Assembly (NCBI RefSeq): GCF_017874715.1
Contig: NZ_JAGGLR010000018.1
Span: forward strand, 1 to 64,000
DNA from: Streptomyces iranensis
GTDB taxonomy: Bacteria; Actinomycetota; Actinomycetes; Streptomycetales; Streptomycetaceae
Reading direction: 5' to 3'
DNA: 64,000 nucleotides
The position numbers and the translations under genes were made by a program. The notes under the pieces were generated by a model. That model did not search any database. It worked only from the letters and a program-made list of their open reading frames with translations, and was not told the DNA's origin. This document shows, one piece after another, positions 34,030 to 43,019 of this stretch; position 1 is the stretch's first letter, and the number at the start of each line of letters is the position of its first letter.

Positions 34030-34389
34030 TTATCCGGGGGGCCAGTTGAGCCCGCGGCCGCCCAGGACGTGGGCATGCGCGTGGAAGACGGTCTGACCGG
34101 CGCCGGAGCCGGTGTTGAACACCACGCGGTAGCCCGTTTCGTCGAGCTTCTCATCCGCGGCGACCGCGCCCGCCTCGCGCAGCACATCCGCGGTGACCTG
34201 CGGGTCGGCCGCCGCGAGGGAGGCGGCGTCCGGGTGGTGCGCCTTGGGGATCACCAGGACGTGCGTGGGCGCCTGGGGGTTTATGTCGCGGAAGGCGACG
34301 GTGGTGTCCGTCTCGCGGACGACGGTGGCCGGCACCTCCCCCGACACAATCTTGCAGAACAGGCAATCGGCCTGCGGTTCTCCCGCCAC
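34030..34389 (-). CDS. HIT family nucleotide-binding hydrolase
   Basis: 119 residues from GTG 34389, chosen over ATG 34416 because GAGGAG lies 7 bases upstream. It begins VAGEPQADCLFCKIVSGEVPA with a zinc-binding Cys pair, contains APTHVLVIPKAHH, and ends with the histidine triad HAHAHVLGGRG. It hydrolyses purine nucleoside phosphoramidates or acyl-nucleotides. The position just before rnz is usual in actinobacteria. Confidence 0.93.
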   Translation of the reverse strand: MAGEPQADCLFCKIVSGEVPATVVRETDTTVAFRDINPQAPTHVLVIPKAHHPDAASLAAADPQVTADVLREAGAVAADEKLDETGYRVVFNTGSGAGQTVFHAHAHVLGGRGLNWPPG

Positions 34390-34466
34390 CGGTGGCTCCT
34401 CACGGATCGTCGGCACGTACGGTCCGGATGGTACCGGGAGGGCCTGCCGACGGAAGCGATCGCGGG

Positions 34467-35243
34467 CTATTCGCTCCGACCGCCGCCCCCGGTGCCGCCC
34501 TTACCGTCCCCACCGGCGTCGTCATCGGCACCGACCTGGCCGGGGCCGCCCTCGGTGGACGGGTGCTCCCAGGGGTGACTGCGGGTCGGCTCGGGAGCCT
34601 CCGTGGTCCGGTGCTCCCAAGGGTGGCTGCGGGTCGGCTCGGGGGCCTCGGTCGTCCGGTGCTCCCAGGGAGGGCTGCGGGTCGGCTCCGGGGCCTCCGT
34701 GGTCCGGTGCTCCCAGGGGGGACTGCGGGTCGGCCGGGGGCTCTCGGTGTCCCGGCCACCGCCCTGGCACTCCCCGATCACATGCGCCTCGAAGACCTTC
34801 CGGCCGTCCACCTGCCCGGTCAAGTCGCCCCGGACACAGTGGTCCTCACGGACGTAGGTGACCCGGCCCCTGATCCTGACGTCCTTGTCGTTGTCGGTCC
34901 TGCCGTGGCAGTCCACCCGTGCGTCGGTCTCCCCGGACCGCTCGCTCCGCGAGGGCGAGGCCGAAGCGGCACCCGCCGTACGGCCGTGCCTGAACTCGGC
35001 GTTGCAGCTCATCCAGCGGACGCCGACACCGCCCCGCTCCAGCGCCTCGGTGGCGACCTGGTCCGTGGTGATCGCGACCGTCACGGAGCTGATGCCGCCG
35101 CCGGTCGGCTCACATGCCGTCACCGCGACCGCCGCCGCGCCGACCGCCGCGACGGCGAAGAGCGTCCGTCCCCGCCTTGTCCGCCGTGCCCGTCTTGCCC
35201 GCCTTGCCCGTCGTGCCTGCCTTGTCTGGCTCAATACCCCCAT
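34467..35243 (-). CDS. Lipoprotein with four C-terminal 16-residue repeats
   Basis: A 258-residue protein. An Arg-rich N-terminus is followed by the hydrophobic FAVAAVGAAAVAV and a lipobox VTAC, so Cys44 should be lipidated. The central part (about 50-160) has six cysteines and no recognised domain. The C-terminus holds four copies of PTRSPPWEHRTTEAPE (with P/H variation) and a Gly/Asp-rich tail. The DNA around the start forms a strong palindrome, TACCCCCTATGGGGGTA, that could sequester the ATG. No ribosome site is visible, so a TTG two codons later is an alternative start. Function unknown. Confidence 0.7.
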   Translation of the reverse strand: MGVLSQTRQARRARRARRARRTRRGRTLFAVAAVGAAAVAVTACEPTGGGISSVTVAITTDQVATEALERGGVGVRWMSCNAEFRHGRTAGAASASPSRSERSGETDARVDCHGRTDNDKDVRIRGRVTYVREDHCVRGDLTGQVDGRKVFEAHVIGECQGGGRDTESPRPTRSPPWEHRTTEAPEPTRSPPWEHRTTEAPEPTRSHPWEHRTTEAPEPTRSHPWEHPSTEGGPGQVGADDDAGGDGKGGTGGGGRSE

Positions 35244-35333
35244 AGGGGGTAGGTTCCCATCGGCAGGCGCGAACCGGAAGGCCGTCCTCGGCCAGGTGCG
35301 GGCGTGCCCGGCGAGGGCCCTCGGAGGGGCCTC

Positions 35334-36077
35334 TCACCCCCAGCGACCCGTGCGCCCGAGCAACAGCGCGGCGGCCGCCGTTCCCGCCGTGGAGGTGCGC
35401 AGCACGCTCGGGCCCAGCCGGTACGGCCGCGCGCCCGCCTCGGCGAAGGCCGCCAACTCCTCGGGGGACACTCCCCCTTCGGGCCCGACGACCAGCACGA
35501 TCTCGCCACTGGCGGGCAGTTGAGCCGTCGCGAGCGGTTCCCCGCCCTCCTCGTGGAGCACAGCGGCGAATTGGGCTTCGGCGAGAAGCCGGGCAACCTG
35601 CCGGGTCGTCATCGCGTCCGTGACCTCGGGGAAGGTCAGTCGACGGGACTGCTTGCCCGCCTCGCGCGCGGTCGACCGCCACTTGCCGAGCGCCTTGAGG
35701 CCGCGCTCGCCCTTCCACTGGGTGATGCAGCGGGCGGCCGACCACGGGACGACGGCGTCCACGCCGGTCTCCGTCATGGTCTCCACCGCCAGCTCGCCCC
35801 GGTCGCCCTTGGGCAGCGCCTGGACGACGGTGATCCTCGGGTCCGGGGCGGTCTCCCGGCGCACCTCGTCCACCACGACCTCGAGCCGGTCCTTGCCCTC
35901 GACGGCCGCCACGGTGCCCTGGACGCCCGTACCGTGCCCGTCCGTCAGCACCACCGGCTCACCGATGCGCAGCCGCCTTACGGACACCGCGTGGCGCCCC
36001 TCCGGGCCCTCCAGCCGGACCCGGGCCCCCGCGACCGCCCCCGCCAGGGAGTCGGCCACGAACACCGGGGCGGTCAC
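35334..36077 (-). CDS. rsmE: 16S rRNA m3U1498 methyltransferase
   Basis: 247 residues from GTG 36077. An N-terminal PUA-like barrel is followed by the SPOUT knotted domain with IVLVVGPEGGVSPEELAAFAEAG and a final SVLRTSTAGTAAAALLL. The GTG overlaps the TGA of the nitronate monooxygenase gene (GTGA), so translation is coupled. It methylates U1498 in the 30S P site. Its place in the hrcA-dnaJ cluster is the usual one. Confidence 0.94.
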   Translation of the reverse strand: MTAPVFVADSLAGAVAGARVRLEGPEGRHAVSVRRLRIGEPVVLTDGHGTGVQGTVAAVEGKDRLEVVVDEVRRETAPDPRITVVQALPKGDRGELAVETMTETGVDAVVPWSAARCITQWKGERGLKALGKWRSTAREAGKQSRRLTFPEVTDAMTTRQVARLLAEAQFAAVLHEEGGEPLATAQLPASGEIVLVVGPEGGVSPEELAAFAEAGARPYRLGPSVLRTSTAGTAAAALLLGRTGRWG

Positions 36078-37171
36078 GACACCGCACCCCACTGGGGCTG
36101 AAAGCCCAACGCGGCCCGTGCCGCGTCGAGTTCCACCGCGAGCGTCTCCACCAGCCGCGTGGCGGGCAGGTCACGCGCCAGCCGGTGCCCCTGCCCGGCC
36201 CACAGCGCCATCCCCTGGGGGTCGCCCGCCTTCGCGGCCGCCTTACGGAGGCCGGAGGTCATGTGGTGCAGCTGGGGGTAGACGGCGGGCGCGTACGGGC
36301 CGTGCTCGCGCATGAAGCGGTTGACCAGGCCCCGGGCCGGGCGCCCGGAGAAGGCGCGGGTCAGCTCGGTGCGGCCGAACAGCGGATCCGTCATCGCCTG
36401 CTTGTGCAGGGCGTTCGCCCCGGACTCGGGGCACACCAGGAACGCGGTCCCCAGCTGGGCCGCGACCGCGCCCGCGGCCAGCGCGGCGGCGATCTGCGAA
36501 CCCCGCATGATCCCGCCCGCCGCGATGATCGGGATCTGGACGTACTCACGGACCAGCGTGATCAGCGACAGCAGCCCCAGCCCGACGCCCATCCCGTCCG
36601 CGGCCGGGTCATTGCTGTACGTGCCCTGGTGGCCGCCGGCCTCCACGCCCTGCACACAGACGGCGTCGGCGCCCGCCCACTGGGCGGTCTGCGCCTCGAC
36701 GGGCGAGGTCACGGTCACGACGGTACGGGTGCCGACCCTGGCGAGGGCGTCGAGGACGGCGCGGGTCGGGCAGCCGAAGGTGAACGAGACGACCGGGACC
36801 GGGTTGTCGAGGAGCACGGCGAGCTTGGCGTCGTACGCGTCGTCCGAGCCCGACTCCGGGTCGCCCAGCGAGGTCTCGTACCAGGCGGCCTCGCCCGCGA
36901 GCCGCTCGCCGTAGGCCGCCACGGCGGCCGGGTCGGGATTGGGCGGCTGCGGCATGAACAGATTCATGCCGAAGGGCCGGTTGGTCAGCCCCCGCAGCTG
37001 TTTGATCTCCTCATACATCGCCTCCGGCGTCTTGTAGCCGGCGGCGAGGAAACCGAGGCCACCGGCCTCGGAGACAGTGGCGGCGAGCTGCGGGCAGGAG
37101 GCTCCACCCGCCATCGGCGCCTGCACGATCGGGTACCGGTAAAGATCGGTCAGCGCGGAGGACATGGCCAC
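36074..37171 (-). CDS. Nitronate monooxygenase / 2-nitropropane dioxygenase-like FMN enzyme
   Basis: 365 residues from GTG 37171 (ATG 37165 is equally likely). FMN-binding TIM-barrel motifs are visible: VQAPMAGGASCPQLAATVSEAGGLGF, AVCVQGVEAGGHQGTYS and IPIIAAGGIMRG. Such enzymes oxidise propionate 3-nitronate and related alkyl nitronates, though many homologues are of unknown substrate. The stop overlaps rsmE. It lies between dnaJ and rsmE. Confidence 0.87.
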   Translation of the reverse strand: MAMSSALTDLYRYPIVQAPMAGGASCPQLAATVSEAGGLGFLAAGYKTPEAMYEEIKQLRGLTNRPFGMNLFMPQPPNPDPAAVAAYGERLAGEAAWYETSLGDPESGSDDAYDAKLAVLLDNPVPVVSFTFGCPTRAVLDALARVGTRTVVTVTSPVEAQTAQWAGADAVCVQGVEAGGHQGTYSNDPAADGMGVGLGLLSLITLVREYVQIPIIAAGGIMRGSQIAAALAAGAVAAQLGTAFLVCPESGANALHKQAMTDPLFGRTELTRAFSGRPARGLVNRFMREHGPYAPAVYPQLHHMTSGLRKAAAKAGDPQGMALWAGQGHRLARDLPATRLVETLAVELDAARAALGFQPQWGAVS

Positions 37172-37303
37172 ATCGTGTCATGCCCTCCGCACCGGCTCAC
37201 CACCGGATCAAGGGCGCCGCGAGCCGGGGCGAAGCCGCACATCGACACAGCCCCGCGCCCCTTCGGGGCCCGCCCGAACCGTAGCGGACTTCCTCCGGTC
37301 TGC

Positions 37304-37360
37304 TCAGCGCCCGTTGAACGCATCCTTCAGCCGCGAGAACAGCCCCTGCTGCCCCGGCTT
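37304..37360 (-). pseudogene. Duplicated 3' end of dnaJ (fragment)
   Basis: 57 bp that match the dnaJ end at 37407-37463. The inner 51 bp have one mismatch (CCCCTG for CCCTTG); the final Arg and stop codons differ (CGC TGA against CGG TAG) but mean the same. On the minus strand the fragment encodes KPGQQGLFSRLKDAFNGR then stop. Like the era case, substitutions are synonymous. Only 46 bp separate the fragment from the intact gene. Confidence 0.8.
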
Positions 37361-37406
37361 GCCGCACTCCCCCGGGGGCCAACCCCCGTACCCCCGGCCG
37401 AAGCGC

Positions 37407-38540
37407 CTACCGCCCGTTGAACGCATCCTTCAGCCGCGAGAACAGCCCTTGCTGCCCCGGCTTGAACTCGCCGATCGGGCGCTCCTCGCCGCGCAGCTTG
37501 GACAGCCGCCGCAGCAGCTCCTCCTGCTCCGGGTCCAGCTTGGTCGGAGTGGTCACCTCGACGTGCACGATCAGGTCGCCCCGGCCGCCGCCCCGCAGAT
37601 GGGTGACGCCGCGCTGGTGCAGCGGGATCGACTGGCCGGACTGGGTGCCGGGCCGGATGTCGACCTCCTCCAGGCCGTCCAGCGTCTCCAGCGGCACCTT
37701 GGTGCCCAGCGCCCCCGCCGTCATCGGGATGGTCACCGTGCAGTGCATATCGTCGCCGCGCCGCTGGAAGACCGGATGCGGGAGCTCATGGATCTCCACG
37801 TAGAGGTCGCCCGCCGGGCCGCCGCCCGGTCCGACCTCGCCCTCACCGGCCAGCTGGATCCTGGTGCCGTTGTCCACACCGGCGGGGATCTTCACCGTAA
37901 GGGTGCGCCGCGAGCGGATCCGGCCGTCGCCCGCGCACTCCGGGCACGGGGTCGGCACCACGGTGCCGAAGCCCTGGCACTGGGGGCACGGCCGCGAGGT
38001 CATGACCTGGCCCAGGAAGGACCGCGTCACCTGGGAGACCTCACCGCGACCACGGCACATGTCACAGGTCTGCGCCGAGGTGCCCGGCGCCGCGCCCTCG
38101 CCGCTGCACGTCGTGCAGACGACCGCGGTGTCGACCTGGATGTCCTTGGTGGTCCCGAACGCGGCCTCGCTGAGCTCCACGTCCAGCCGGATCATCGCGT
38201 CCTGACCACGCCGGGTCCTGGAGCGAGGACCGCGCTGCGAGGCGGTGCCGAAGAACGCGTCCATGATGTCGGAGAAGTTGCCGAAACCCGCGCCGAAGCC
38301 ACCGGCGCCACCGCCGCCCGGCCCGGCGTTCGGGTCCCCGCCCAGGTCGTAGACCTGCTTCTTCTGCGGGTCCGACAAGACCTCATAAGCGGCGTTGATC
38401 TCCTTGAACCGCTCCTGGGTCTTCGGATCCGGGTTCACGTCCGGATGCAGCTCGCGGGCGAGCCGCCGGAATGCCTTCTTGATCTGGTCCTGCGAGGCAT
38501 CACGGGGCACGCCCAGGACTGCGTAGTAGTCCGTCGCCAC
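37407..38540 (-). CDS. dnaJ: Chaperone DnaJ
   Basis: A 377-residue type I DnaJ with all parts: J domain with HPDVNPDP (about 1-66), Gly/Phe-rich linker (about 70-105) and four zinc CxxCxGxG repeats (CTTCSGEG, CDMCRGRG, CPQCQGFG, CPECAGDG, about 140-215). Substrate-binding and dimer domains follow. It works with DnaK and GrpE. The GTG at 38540 directly abuts the hrcA stop, so the pair is co-translated. The CIRCE element ahead of hrcA predicts HrcA control. Confidence 0.96.
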   Translation of the reverse strand: MATDYYAVLGVPRDASQDQIKKAFRRLARELHPDVNPDPKTQERFKEINAAYEVLSDPQKKQVYDLGGDPNAGPGGGGAGGFGAGFGNFSDIMDAFFGTASQRGPRSRTRRGQDAMIRLDVELSEAAFGTTKDIQVDTAVVCTTCSGEGAAPGTSAQTCDMCRGRGEVSQVTRSFLGQVMTSRPCPQCQGFGTVVPTPCPECAGDGRIRSRRTLTVKIPAGVDNGTRIQLAGEGEVGPGGGPAGDLYVEIHELPHPVFQRRGDDMHCTVTIPMTAGALGTKVPLETLDGLEEVDIRPGTQSGQSIPLHQRGVTHLRGGGRGDLIVHVEVTTPTKLDPEQEELLRRLSKLRGEERPIGEFKPGQQGLFSRLKDAFNGR

Positions 38541-39557
38541 TTACGACTCCGCCAGGATCTGTCCGACGTAACGTGCCACTGCGCGTACCGCTCCCATCGT
38601 TCCGGGGTAGTCCATGCGGGTCGGTCCGACCACGCCGAGTTTGGCGACCGCCTCGTCGCCGGAACCGTAGCCGACCGCGACGACCGAGGTGGCAGTGAGC
38701 CCCTCGTGAACATTCTCATGCCCGATCCGCACGGTCATACCCGAGTCCTTGGCCTCGCCCAGCAGCTTGAGGAGGACGACCTGCTCCTCGAGTGCTTCCA
38801 GAACGGGCCGGATCGTCAGGGGGAAATCATGCACGAAACGCGTGAGGTTCGCGGTGCCGCCGATCATCAGCCGCTCCTCGGTCTCCTCCACGAGCGTCTC
38901 GAGCAAGGTCGCCAGTACGGTCGAGACGGTCCCCCGGTCCTCCTGTTCGAAGGACTCCGGAAGATCCTGCACCAACTGCGGCACATCCGCGAAACGCCGC
39001 CCCACGACCCGGCTGTTGAGCCGGGCGCGCAGATCGGCGAGCGAATCCTCGGTGACCGGGGTGGGGCAGTCGACCATGCGCTGCTCCACCCGGCCGGTGT
39101 CGGTGATCAGCACCAGCATCACCCGGGCCGGGGCCAGCGGGAGCAGCTCCACATGGCGCACCGTCGAACGGGTCAGTGACGGATACTGCACCACCGCCAC
39201 CTGCCGGGTCAGCTGCGCCAGCAACCGGACCGTGCGCCCCACCACGTCGTCGAGGTCGACCGCACCGTCCAGGAAGTTCTGAATGGCCCGCCGCTCCGGG
39301 CTGGACATCGGCTTGACTCCGGCCAGCTTGTCCACGAAGAGGCGGTAGCCCTTGTCCGTCGGGATCCGCCCGGCGCTCGTATGCGGCTGGGCGATGAAGC
39401 CCTCGTCCTCAAGAGCGGCCATGTCGTTACGCACGGTGGCCGGGGAGACCCCCAGCCGGTGCCGCTCGGTGAGCGCCTTGGAGCCGACCGGCTCCTCCGT
39501 CCCCACATAGTCCTGGACAATGGCACGCAGCACCTCGAGTCTGCGTTCGCTGAGCAC
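38541..39557 (-). CDS. hrcA: Heat-inducible repressor HrcA
   Basis: 338 residues from GTG 39557, set by GGAGGT 7 bases upstream. The N-terminal winged-helix part (about 1-75) has RRLEVLRAIVQDYVGTEEPVGSKAL and GVSPATVRNDMAALEDEGFI. The rest is the GAF-like dimerisation and insert domain. HrcA represses chaperone genes at CIRCE sites when GroEL is free. A perfect CIRCE-type repeat lies 42-68 bases upstream of its own start. Confidence 0.96.
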   Translation of the reverse strand: MLSERRLEVLRAIVQDYVGTEEPVGSKALTERHRLGVSPATVRNDMAALEDEGFIAQPHTSAGRIPTDKGYRLFVDKLAGVKPMSSPERRAIQNFLDGAVDLDDVVGRTVRLLAQLTRQVAVVQYPSLTRSTVRHVELLPLAPARVMLVLITDTGRVEQRMVDCPTPVTEDSLADLRARLNSRVVGRRFADVPQLVQDLPESFEQEDRGTVSTVLATLLETLVEETEERLMIGGTANLTRFVHDFPLTIRPVLEALEEQVVLLKLLGEAKDSGMTVRIGHENVHEGLTATSVVAVGYGSGDEAVAKLGVVGPTRMDYPGTMGAVRAVARYVGQILAES

Positions 39558-39598
39558 CCCGCGCACCTCCAGTCCAGCGGTCTCATCAGGTCGTCCGC

Positions 39599-39625
39599 CT
39601 GGCACTCACCGGGCACGAGTGCCAG
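39599..39625. promoter_or_regulatory. CIRCE element (HrcA operator)
   Basis: CTGGCACTC, nine bases, GAGTGCCAG: a perfect 9-9-9 inverted repeat that differs from the consensus TTAGCACTC-N9-GAGTGCTAA only at the outermost positions. It lies upstream of hrcA, so autoregulation of hrcA-dnaJ is expected. Confidence 0.9.
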
Positions 39626-39721
39626 AGCCCCTCCGCCAGTGTACGGCGGGGTGCGGTGGCATGGGCAAGAGCCGCCGCTGGCAGCAACTCTCCCCCATCC
39701 CCGTTGAGCTAGCGTCGCGGT

Positions 39722-40444
39722 ATGGAGACGTGTTGGGAAGAGGCAGGCTGGGAGCGACTCGCGCCCGGTGTGGCCCGCCGTCGGATGCCGGAGTGGGACG
39801 AGACGGTCGGCGTGGTCGTCGGACGGGCCGACATCCTCGTCGTGGACACCGGCGCGACCCTGCGCGCCGGGGCCGAGCTGCGCTCCGGGATCACCCGGCT
39901 GACCGGCCGCCGCCCCACCCGGATCGCGCTCACCCATCCGCACTTCGACCACGTCCTGGGCGCGGCCGCCTTCGCGGGCTGCGAGGTCTACGGGGCCACG
40001 GGACTGGACGAGCTGCTGCGCCGTGAGCGGGAGACGCTGCGCGAGGACGCGATCCGCCACGGGGTGGACCGGGACGCCGCCACCGAGGCCGTGGACCATC
40101 TGGCCTCCCCGCACCACCTGGTCTGCGGGGAGCTCACCCTCGACCTCGGCGGCCGTACGGTGCTGCTCGCCAATGTGGGGCCCGGCCACACCGCCCATGA
40201 TCTGGCCGTCCTGGTGCCCGGCCGGCCCGAGGTGGTCTTCTGCGGCGATCTGGTGGAGGAGTCCGGCACGCCCCAGGCCGGGCCCGACGCGATCCCCGGC
40301 CACTGGCCCGCCGCCCTCGACCGGCTGCTCGCCCTCGGCGGCGCGGACGCGAGGTACGTCCCGGGGCACGGCTCCGTGGTGGACGCCGCGTTCGTACGGG
40401 CCCAACGCGACGAACTGGCCGCCCGCTTCGGCGTGTCCGGCTAA
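39722..40444 (+). CDS. MBL-fold metallohydrolase
   Basis: A 240-residue protein. LTHPHFDHVLGAAAF gives the HxHxDH metal-binding motif, then GPGHTAHDLAV, FCGDLVEESG and VPGHGSVVD follow. It is a one-domain metallo-beta-lactamase-fold hydrolase with a probable dinuclear metal site. ATG 39722. It is divergent from hrcA. Substrate unknown; lactonase, glyoxalase II-like or phosphodiester hydrolase roles are all possible. Confidence 0.85.
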   Translation: METCWEEAGWERLAPGVARRRMPEWDETVGVVVGRADILVVDTGATLRAGAELRSGITRLTGRRPTRIALTHPHFDHVLGAAAFAGCEVYGATGLDELLRRERETLREDAIRHGVDRDAATEAVDHLASPHHLVCGELTLDLGGRTVLLANVGPGHTAHDLAVLVPGRPEVVFCGDLVEESGTPQAGPDAIPGHWPAALDRLLALGGADARYVPGHGSVVDAAFVRAQRDELAARFGVSG

Positions 40445-40528
40445 CCGTCGCTCTAGTCGTTCGCCTAGTCGCTCGCGCGGTTGTGCGCCTGCGGGAGCGG
40501 GTGGCCGTCGCACGCTATCGTCATCCGG

Positions 40529-41350
40529 ATGCGACAGTACGACCCGGACCTGACCCCGCCGTGGAAGCGGCAGCGGCCCGCCCCCGAGGTCCCCGCCGAA
40601 GCGGACCTCGTCGTGGAGGAGGTCACCACCGGATTCTGTGGTGCCGTGATCCGCTGCGAGAAGACCGCCCAGGGTCCGACGGTCACTCTGGAGGACCGCT
40701 TCGGTAAACATCGCGTCTTCCCCATGGAGCCGCGCGGTTTTCTGCTCGAGGGGCGTGTCGTCACCCTCGTACGCCCGCGTGCGGCGGCCCCAAGCGCGCC
40801 CCAGCGCACGGCCTCGGGGTCGATCGCCGTCCCGGGAGCCCGTGCGAGGGTCGCCCGCGCGGGGCGCATCTACGTCGAGGGGCGCCATGACGCGGAGCTG
40901 GTCGAGCGGGTCTGGGGCGACGATCTGCGCATCGAGGGCGTCGTCGTGGAGTACCTGGAGGGCGTCGACGATCTGCCCGCCATCGTCGACGACTTCGCCC
41001 CCGGCCCCGACGCCCGGCTCGGCGTCCTCGTCGACCATCTGGTGACGGGCTCCAAGGAGTCCCGTATCGCCGCACAGGTCACCGGCGAGCATGTGCTGGT
41101 CCTCGGCCACCCCTACATCGACATCTGGGAGGCCGTGAAGCCGTCCTCCCTCTCCATCCCGGCCTGGCCGACGGTGCCGCACGGCCAGGACTGGAAGAAG
41201 GGCGTCTGCCGCGCCCTGGGCTGGCCGGAGAACACCGGGGCCGCCTGGCAGCGGATCCTGTCGTCGGTCCACTCCTACAAGGACCTCCAGCCGGAGCTCC
41301 TGGGGAAGGTGGAGGAGCTGATCGACTTCGTGACGGCCCCACAGGGCTGA
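40529..41350 (+). CDS. DUF3097 family protein
   Basis: 273 residues from ATG 40529. The sequence has the early MRQYDPDLTPPWKRQRPAPEVP block, a strand-rich first half and the conserved GKHRVFPMEPRGFLLEG, GRIYVEGRHDAELVERVWGDDLR, and HPYIDIWEAVKP motifs of DUF3097, an actinobacterial family. The second half has a Toprim-like flavour (YVEGRHDAELVERV, VLVDHLVTGSKE), but this is inferred. Function unknown. Confidence 0.88.
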   Translation: MRQYDPDLTPPWKRQRPAPEVPAEADLVVEEVTTGFCGAVIRCEKTAQGPTVTLEDRFGKHRVFPMEPRGFLLEGRVVTLVRPRAAAPSAPQRTASGSIAVPGARARVARAGRIYVEGRHDAELVERVWGDDLRIEGVVVEYLEGVDDLPAIVDDFAPGPDARLGVLVDHLVTGSKESRIAAQVTGEHVLVLGHPYIDIWEAVKPSSLSIPAWPTVPHGQDWKKGVCRALGWPENTGAAWQRILSSVHSYKDLQPELLGKVEELIDFVTAPQG

Positions 41351-41388
41351 CGGTCTCCGTAAGGGCTCATGGCTCCCATAGGGGCCGA

Positions 41389-41460
41389 CGGCCTCCGTAG
41401 GGACCAACGGCTTCCGTACGGCCCAACGGCTTCCGTACGGCCCAACGGCTTCCGTTTCAG
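41389..41460. repeat. 19-bp tandem repeat between DUF3097 and hemW genes
   Basis: Four units, the best being CGGCTTCCGTACGGCCCAA at 41408 and 41427, with a degenerate unit on each side. Convergent intergenic DNA without coding content. Confidence 0.75.
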
Positions 41461-41502
41461 TCCGCCCGAGGGCTTCCGTATCGGCCCTCCGACGCCCCCG
41501 CC

Positions 41503-42735
41503 TCAGTCGACCAGGTCCCGCACCACCGCGTCCGCCAGCAGCCGCCCCCGGAGCGTCAGCACGGCCTGCCCGCGCCCGTACGGCTCCGGCTCCAGCAGAC
41601 CGTCCTCCAGGGCCCGCGCCGCGGCCGCCGCCCCGGCCGGGCGCAGCAGCTCCAGCGGGCAGCCCTCGGCCAGCCGCAGCTCCAGCAGGATCCGCTCCAC
41701 CCGGCGCTCCTCGGCGGACAGCAGCTCCCGGCCCGCGCCGGGCGACCGGCCCTCGCCCAGGGCCTGTGCGTACGCCCCGGGGTGCTTCACGTTCCACCAC
41801 CGCACACCGCCCACATGGCTGTGTGCGCCGGGGCCCGCGCCCCACCAGTCGGCGCCGCGCCAGTACAGCTCGTTGTGGCGGCAGCGCCCGGCGGGCGAGG
41901 TGGCCCAGTTGGAGACCTCGTACCAGGCGAACCCGGCGGCCGACAGGGTCTCCTCGGCGATCAGATAGCGGTCCGCGTGCACATCGTCGTCGGTCATCGG
42001 CACCTCGCCGCGCCGGATCCGCCGCGCCAGCTGGGTGCCCTCCTCCACGATCAGCGCATACGCCGACACGTGGTCCGGGCCCGCCCCGAGGGCCGCCTCC
42101 AGGGAGGCCCGCCAGTCCGTGTCGCTCTCGCCGGGCGTCCCGTAGATCAGGTCCAGGTTCACATGGCCGAATCCCGCCGCCCGCGCCTCGGCCACACACG
42201 CCTCCGGGCGCCCCGGGGTGTGCGTACGGTCCAGCACCTTCAGGACGTGCTGCCGGGCACTCTGCATCCCGAAGGAGATCCGGTTGAACCCCGCCTCCCG
42301 CAGCTCCGCCAGATACCGCGGATCGACCGACTCCGGATTGGCCTCGGTCGTGACCTCGGCCCCCTCGGCCAGCCCGAACTCGTCCCGGATCGCCCCGAGC
42401 ATCCGCCCGAGGTCCGCCGCCGCGAGCAGTGTCGGGGTCCCGCCGCCGACGAACACGGTCTCCACGGCCCGCGGGTCGTCCCCCAGCACCTTCCGCGCCA
42501 GCCGCACCTCCTCGACGACCTGCTCGGCGTAGTTGTCCCGGGAGGCGAGCACCCCGCCGGAACCGCGCAGCTCACTGGCGGTGTAGGTGTTGAAGTCGCA
42601 GTAGCCGCAGCGGGTGGCGCAGTACGGCACGTGCAGATAGAACCCCAGCGGCCGCCGCTCCGCCCCCGCCAAAGCGGTCGCGGGCAGTGCGCCGTCCTCG
42701 GGCATGGGCTCACCATCAGGCAATACGGAAGGCAT
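41503..42735 (-). CDS. hemW: HemW-like radical SAM heme chaperone
   Basis: 410 residues from ATG 42735; the frame is open for ten more codons. The radical SAM cluster is LHVPYCATRCGYCDFNTY (CxxxCxxC), followed by VFVGGGTPTLL and ISFGMQS. The rest matches the HemN/HemW family, including HNELYWRGADWWGAGPGAHSHVGG. HemW binds heme and passes it to respiratory enzymes, and lacks coproporphyrinogen oxidase activity; the two are hard to separate from sequence alone. No ribosome site beyond GGGGG is seen. Confidence 0.9.
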   Translation of the reverse strand: MPSVLPDGEPMPEDGALPATALAGAERRPLGFYLHVPYCATRCGYCDFNTYTASELRGSGGVLASRDNYAEQVVEEVRLARKVLGDDPRAVETVFVGGGTPTLLAAADLGRMLGAIRDEFGLAEGAEVTTEANPESVDPRYLAELREAGFNRISFGMQSARQHVLKVLDRTHTPGRPEACVAEARAAGFGHVNLDLIYGTPGESDTDWRASLEAALGAGPDHVSAYALIVEEGTQLARRIRRGEVPMTDDDVHADRYLIAEETLSAAGFAWYEVSNWATSPAGRCRHNELYWRGADWWGAGPGAHSHVGGVRWWNVKHPGAYAQALGEGRSPGAGRELLSAEERRVERILLELRLAEGCPLELLRPAGAAAAARALEDGLLEPEPYGRGQAVLTLRGRLLADAVVRDLVD

Positions 42736-42890
42736 GCCCCCATTGTCCGGCACGACCGGCGCCACCCGGGACCACGAGACGGCGCCCAGACGCCGGCAGG
42801 GGCTCCGTCCCTGGCCCCGGGGCCGACGAGCCGACCGTCGCCGCGATCAGCTCACCGGCCAGGGCGCCGGCCGTGCCGCCTGCGACGCGG

Positions 42891-42974
42891 CCGGGGTCTG
42901 GGGCGAAGCCCCAGTTGCGGGAAGGGGCGGGGAGGGGGAAGCACCGATATGCGGCTCCGCCGCGTGGCCCGCCG
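42891..42974. repeat. Dispersed palindromic intergenic repeat, copy B
   Basis: GGGGTCTGGGGC, GGGGCGAAGCCCC, GGGGCGGGGA and then, reading in reverse, the GCGGGCCACGCGGCGGAGCC block shared with 13971-14096. It is in opposite orientation and lacks the first part. Confidence 0.55.
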
Positions 42975-43019
42975 CGGGCGTCACGACCCACCGGGCGCCC
43001 CTGGAGCACCGGACGCGCC

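Noticed and set aside
37407..38540. Possible second, plus-strand gene opposite dnaJ
   Set aside because: Long plus-strand open frame is a GC-rich shadow of dnaJ; no start signal or domain.
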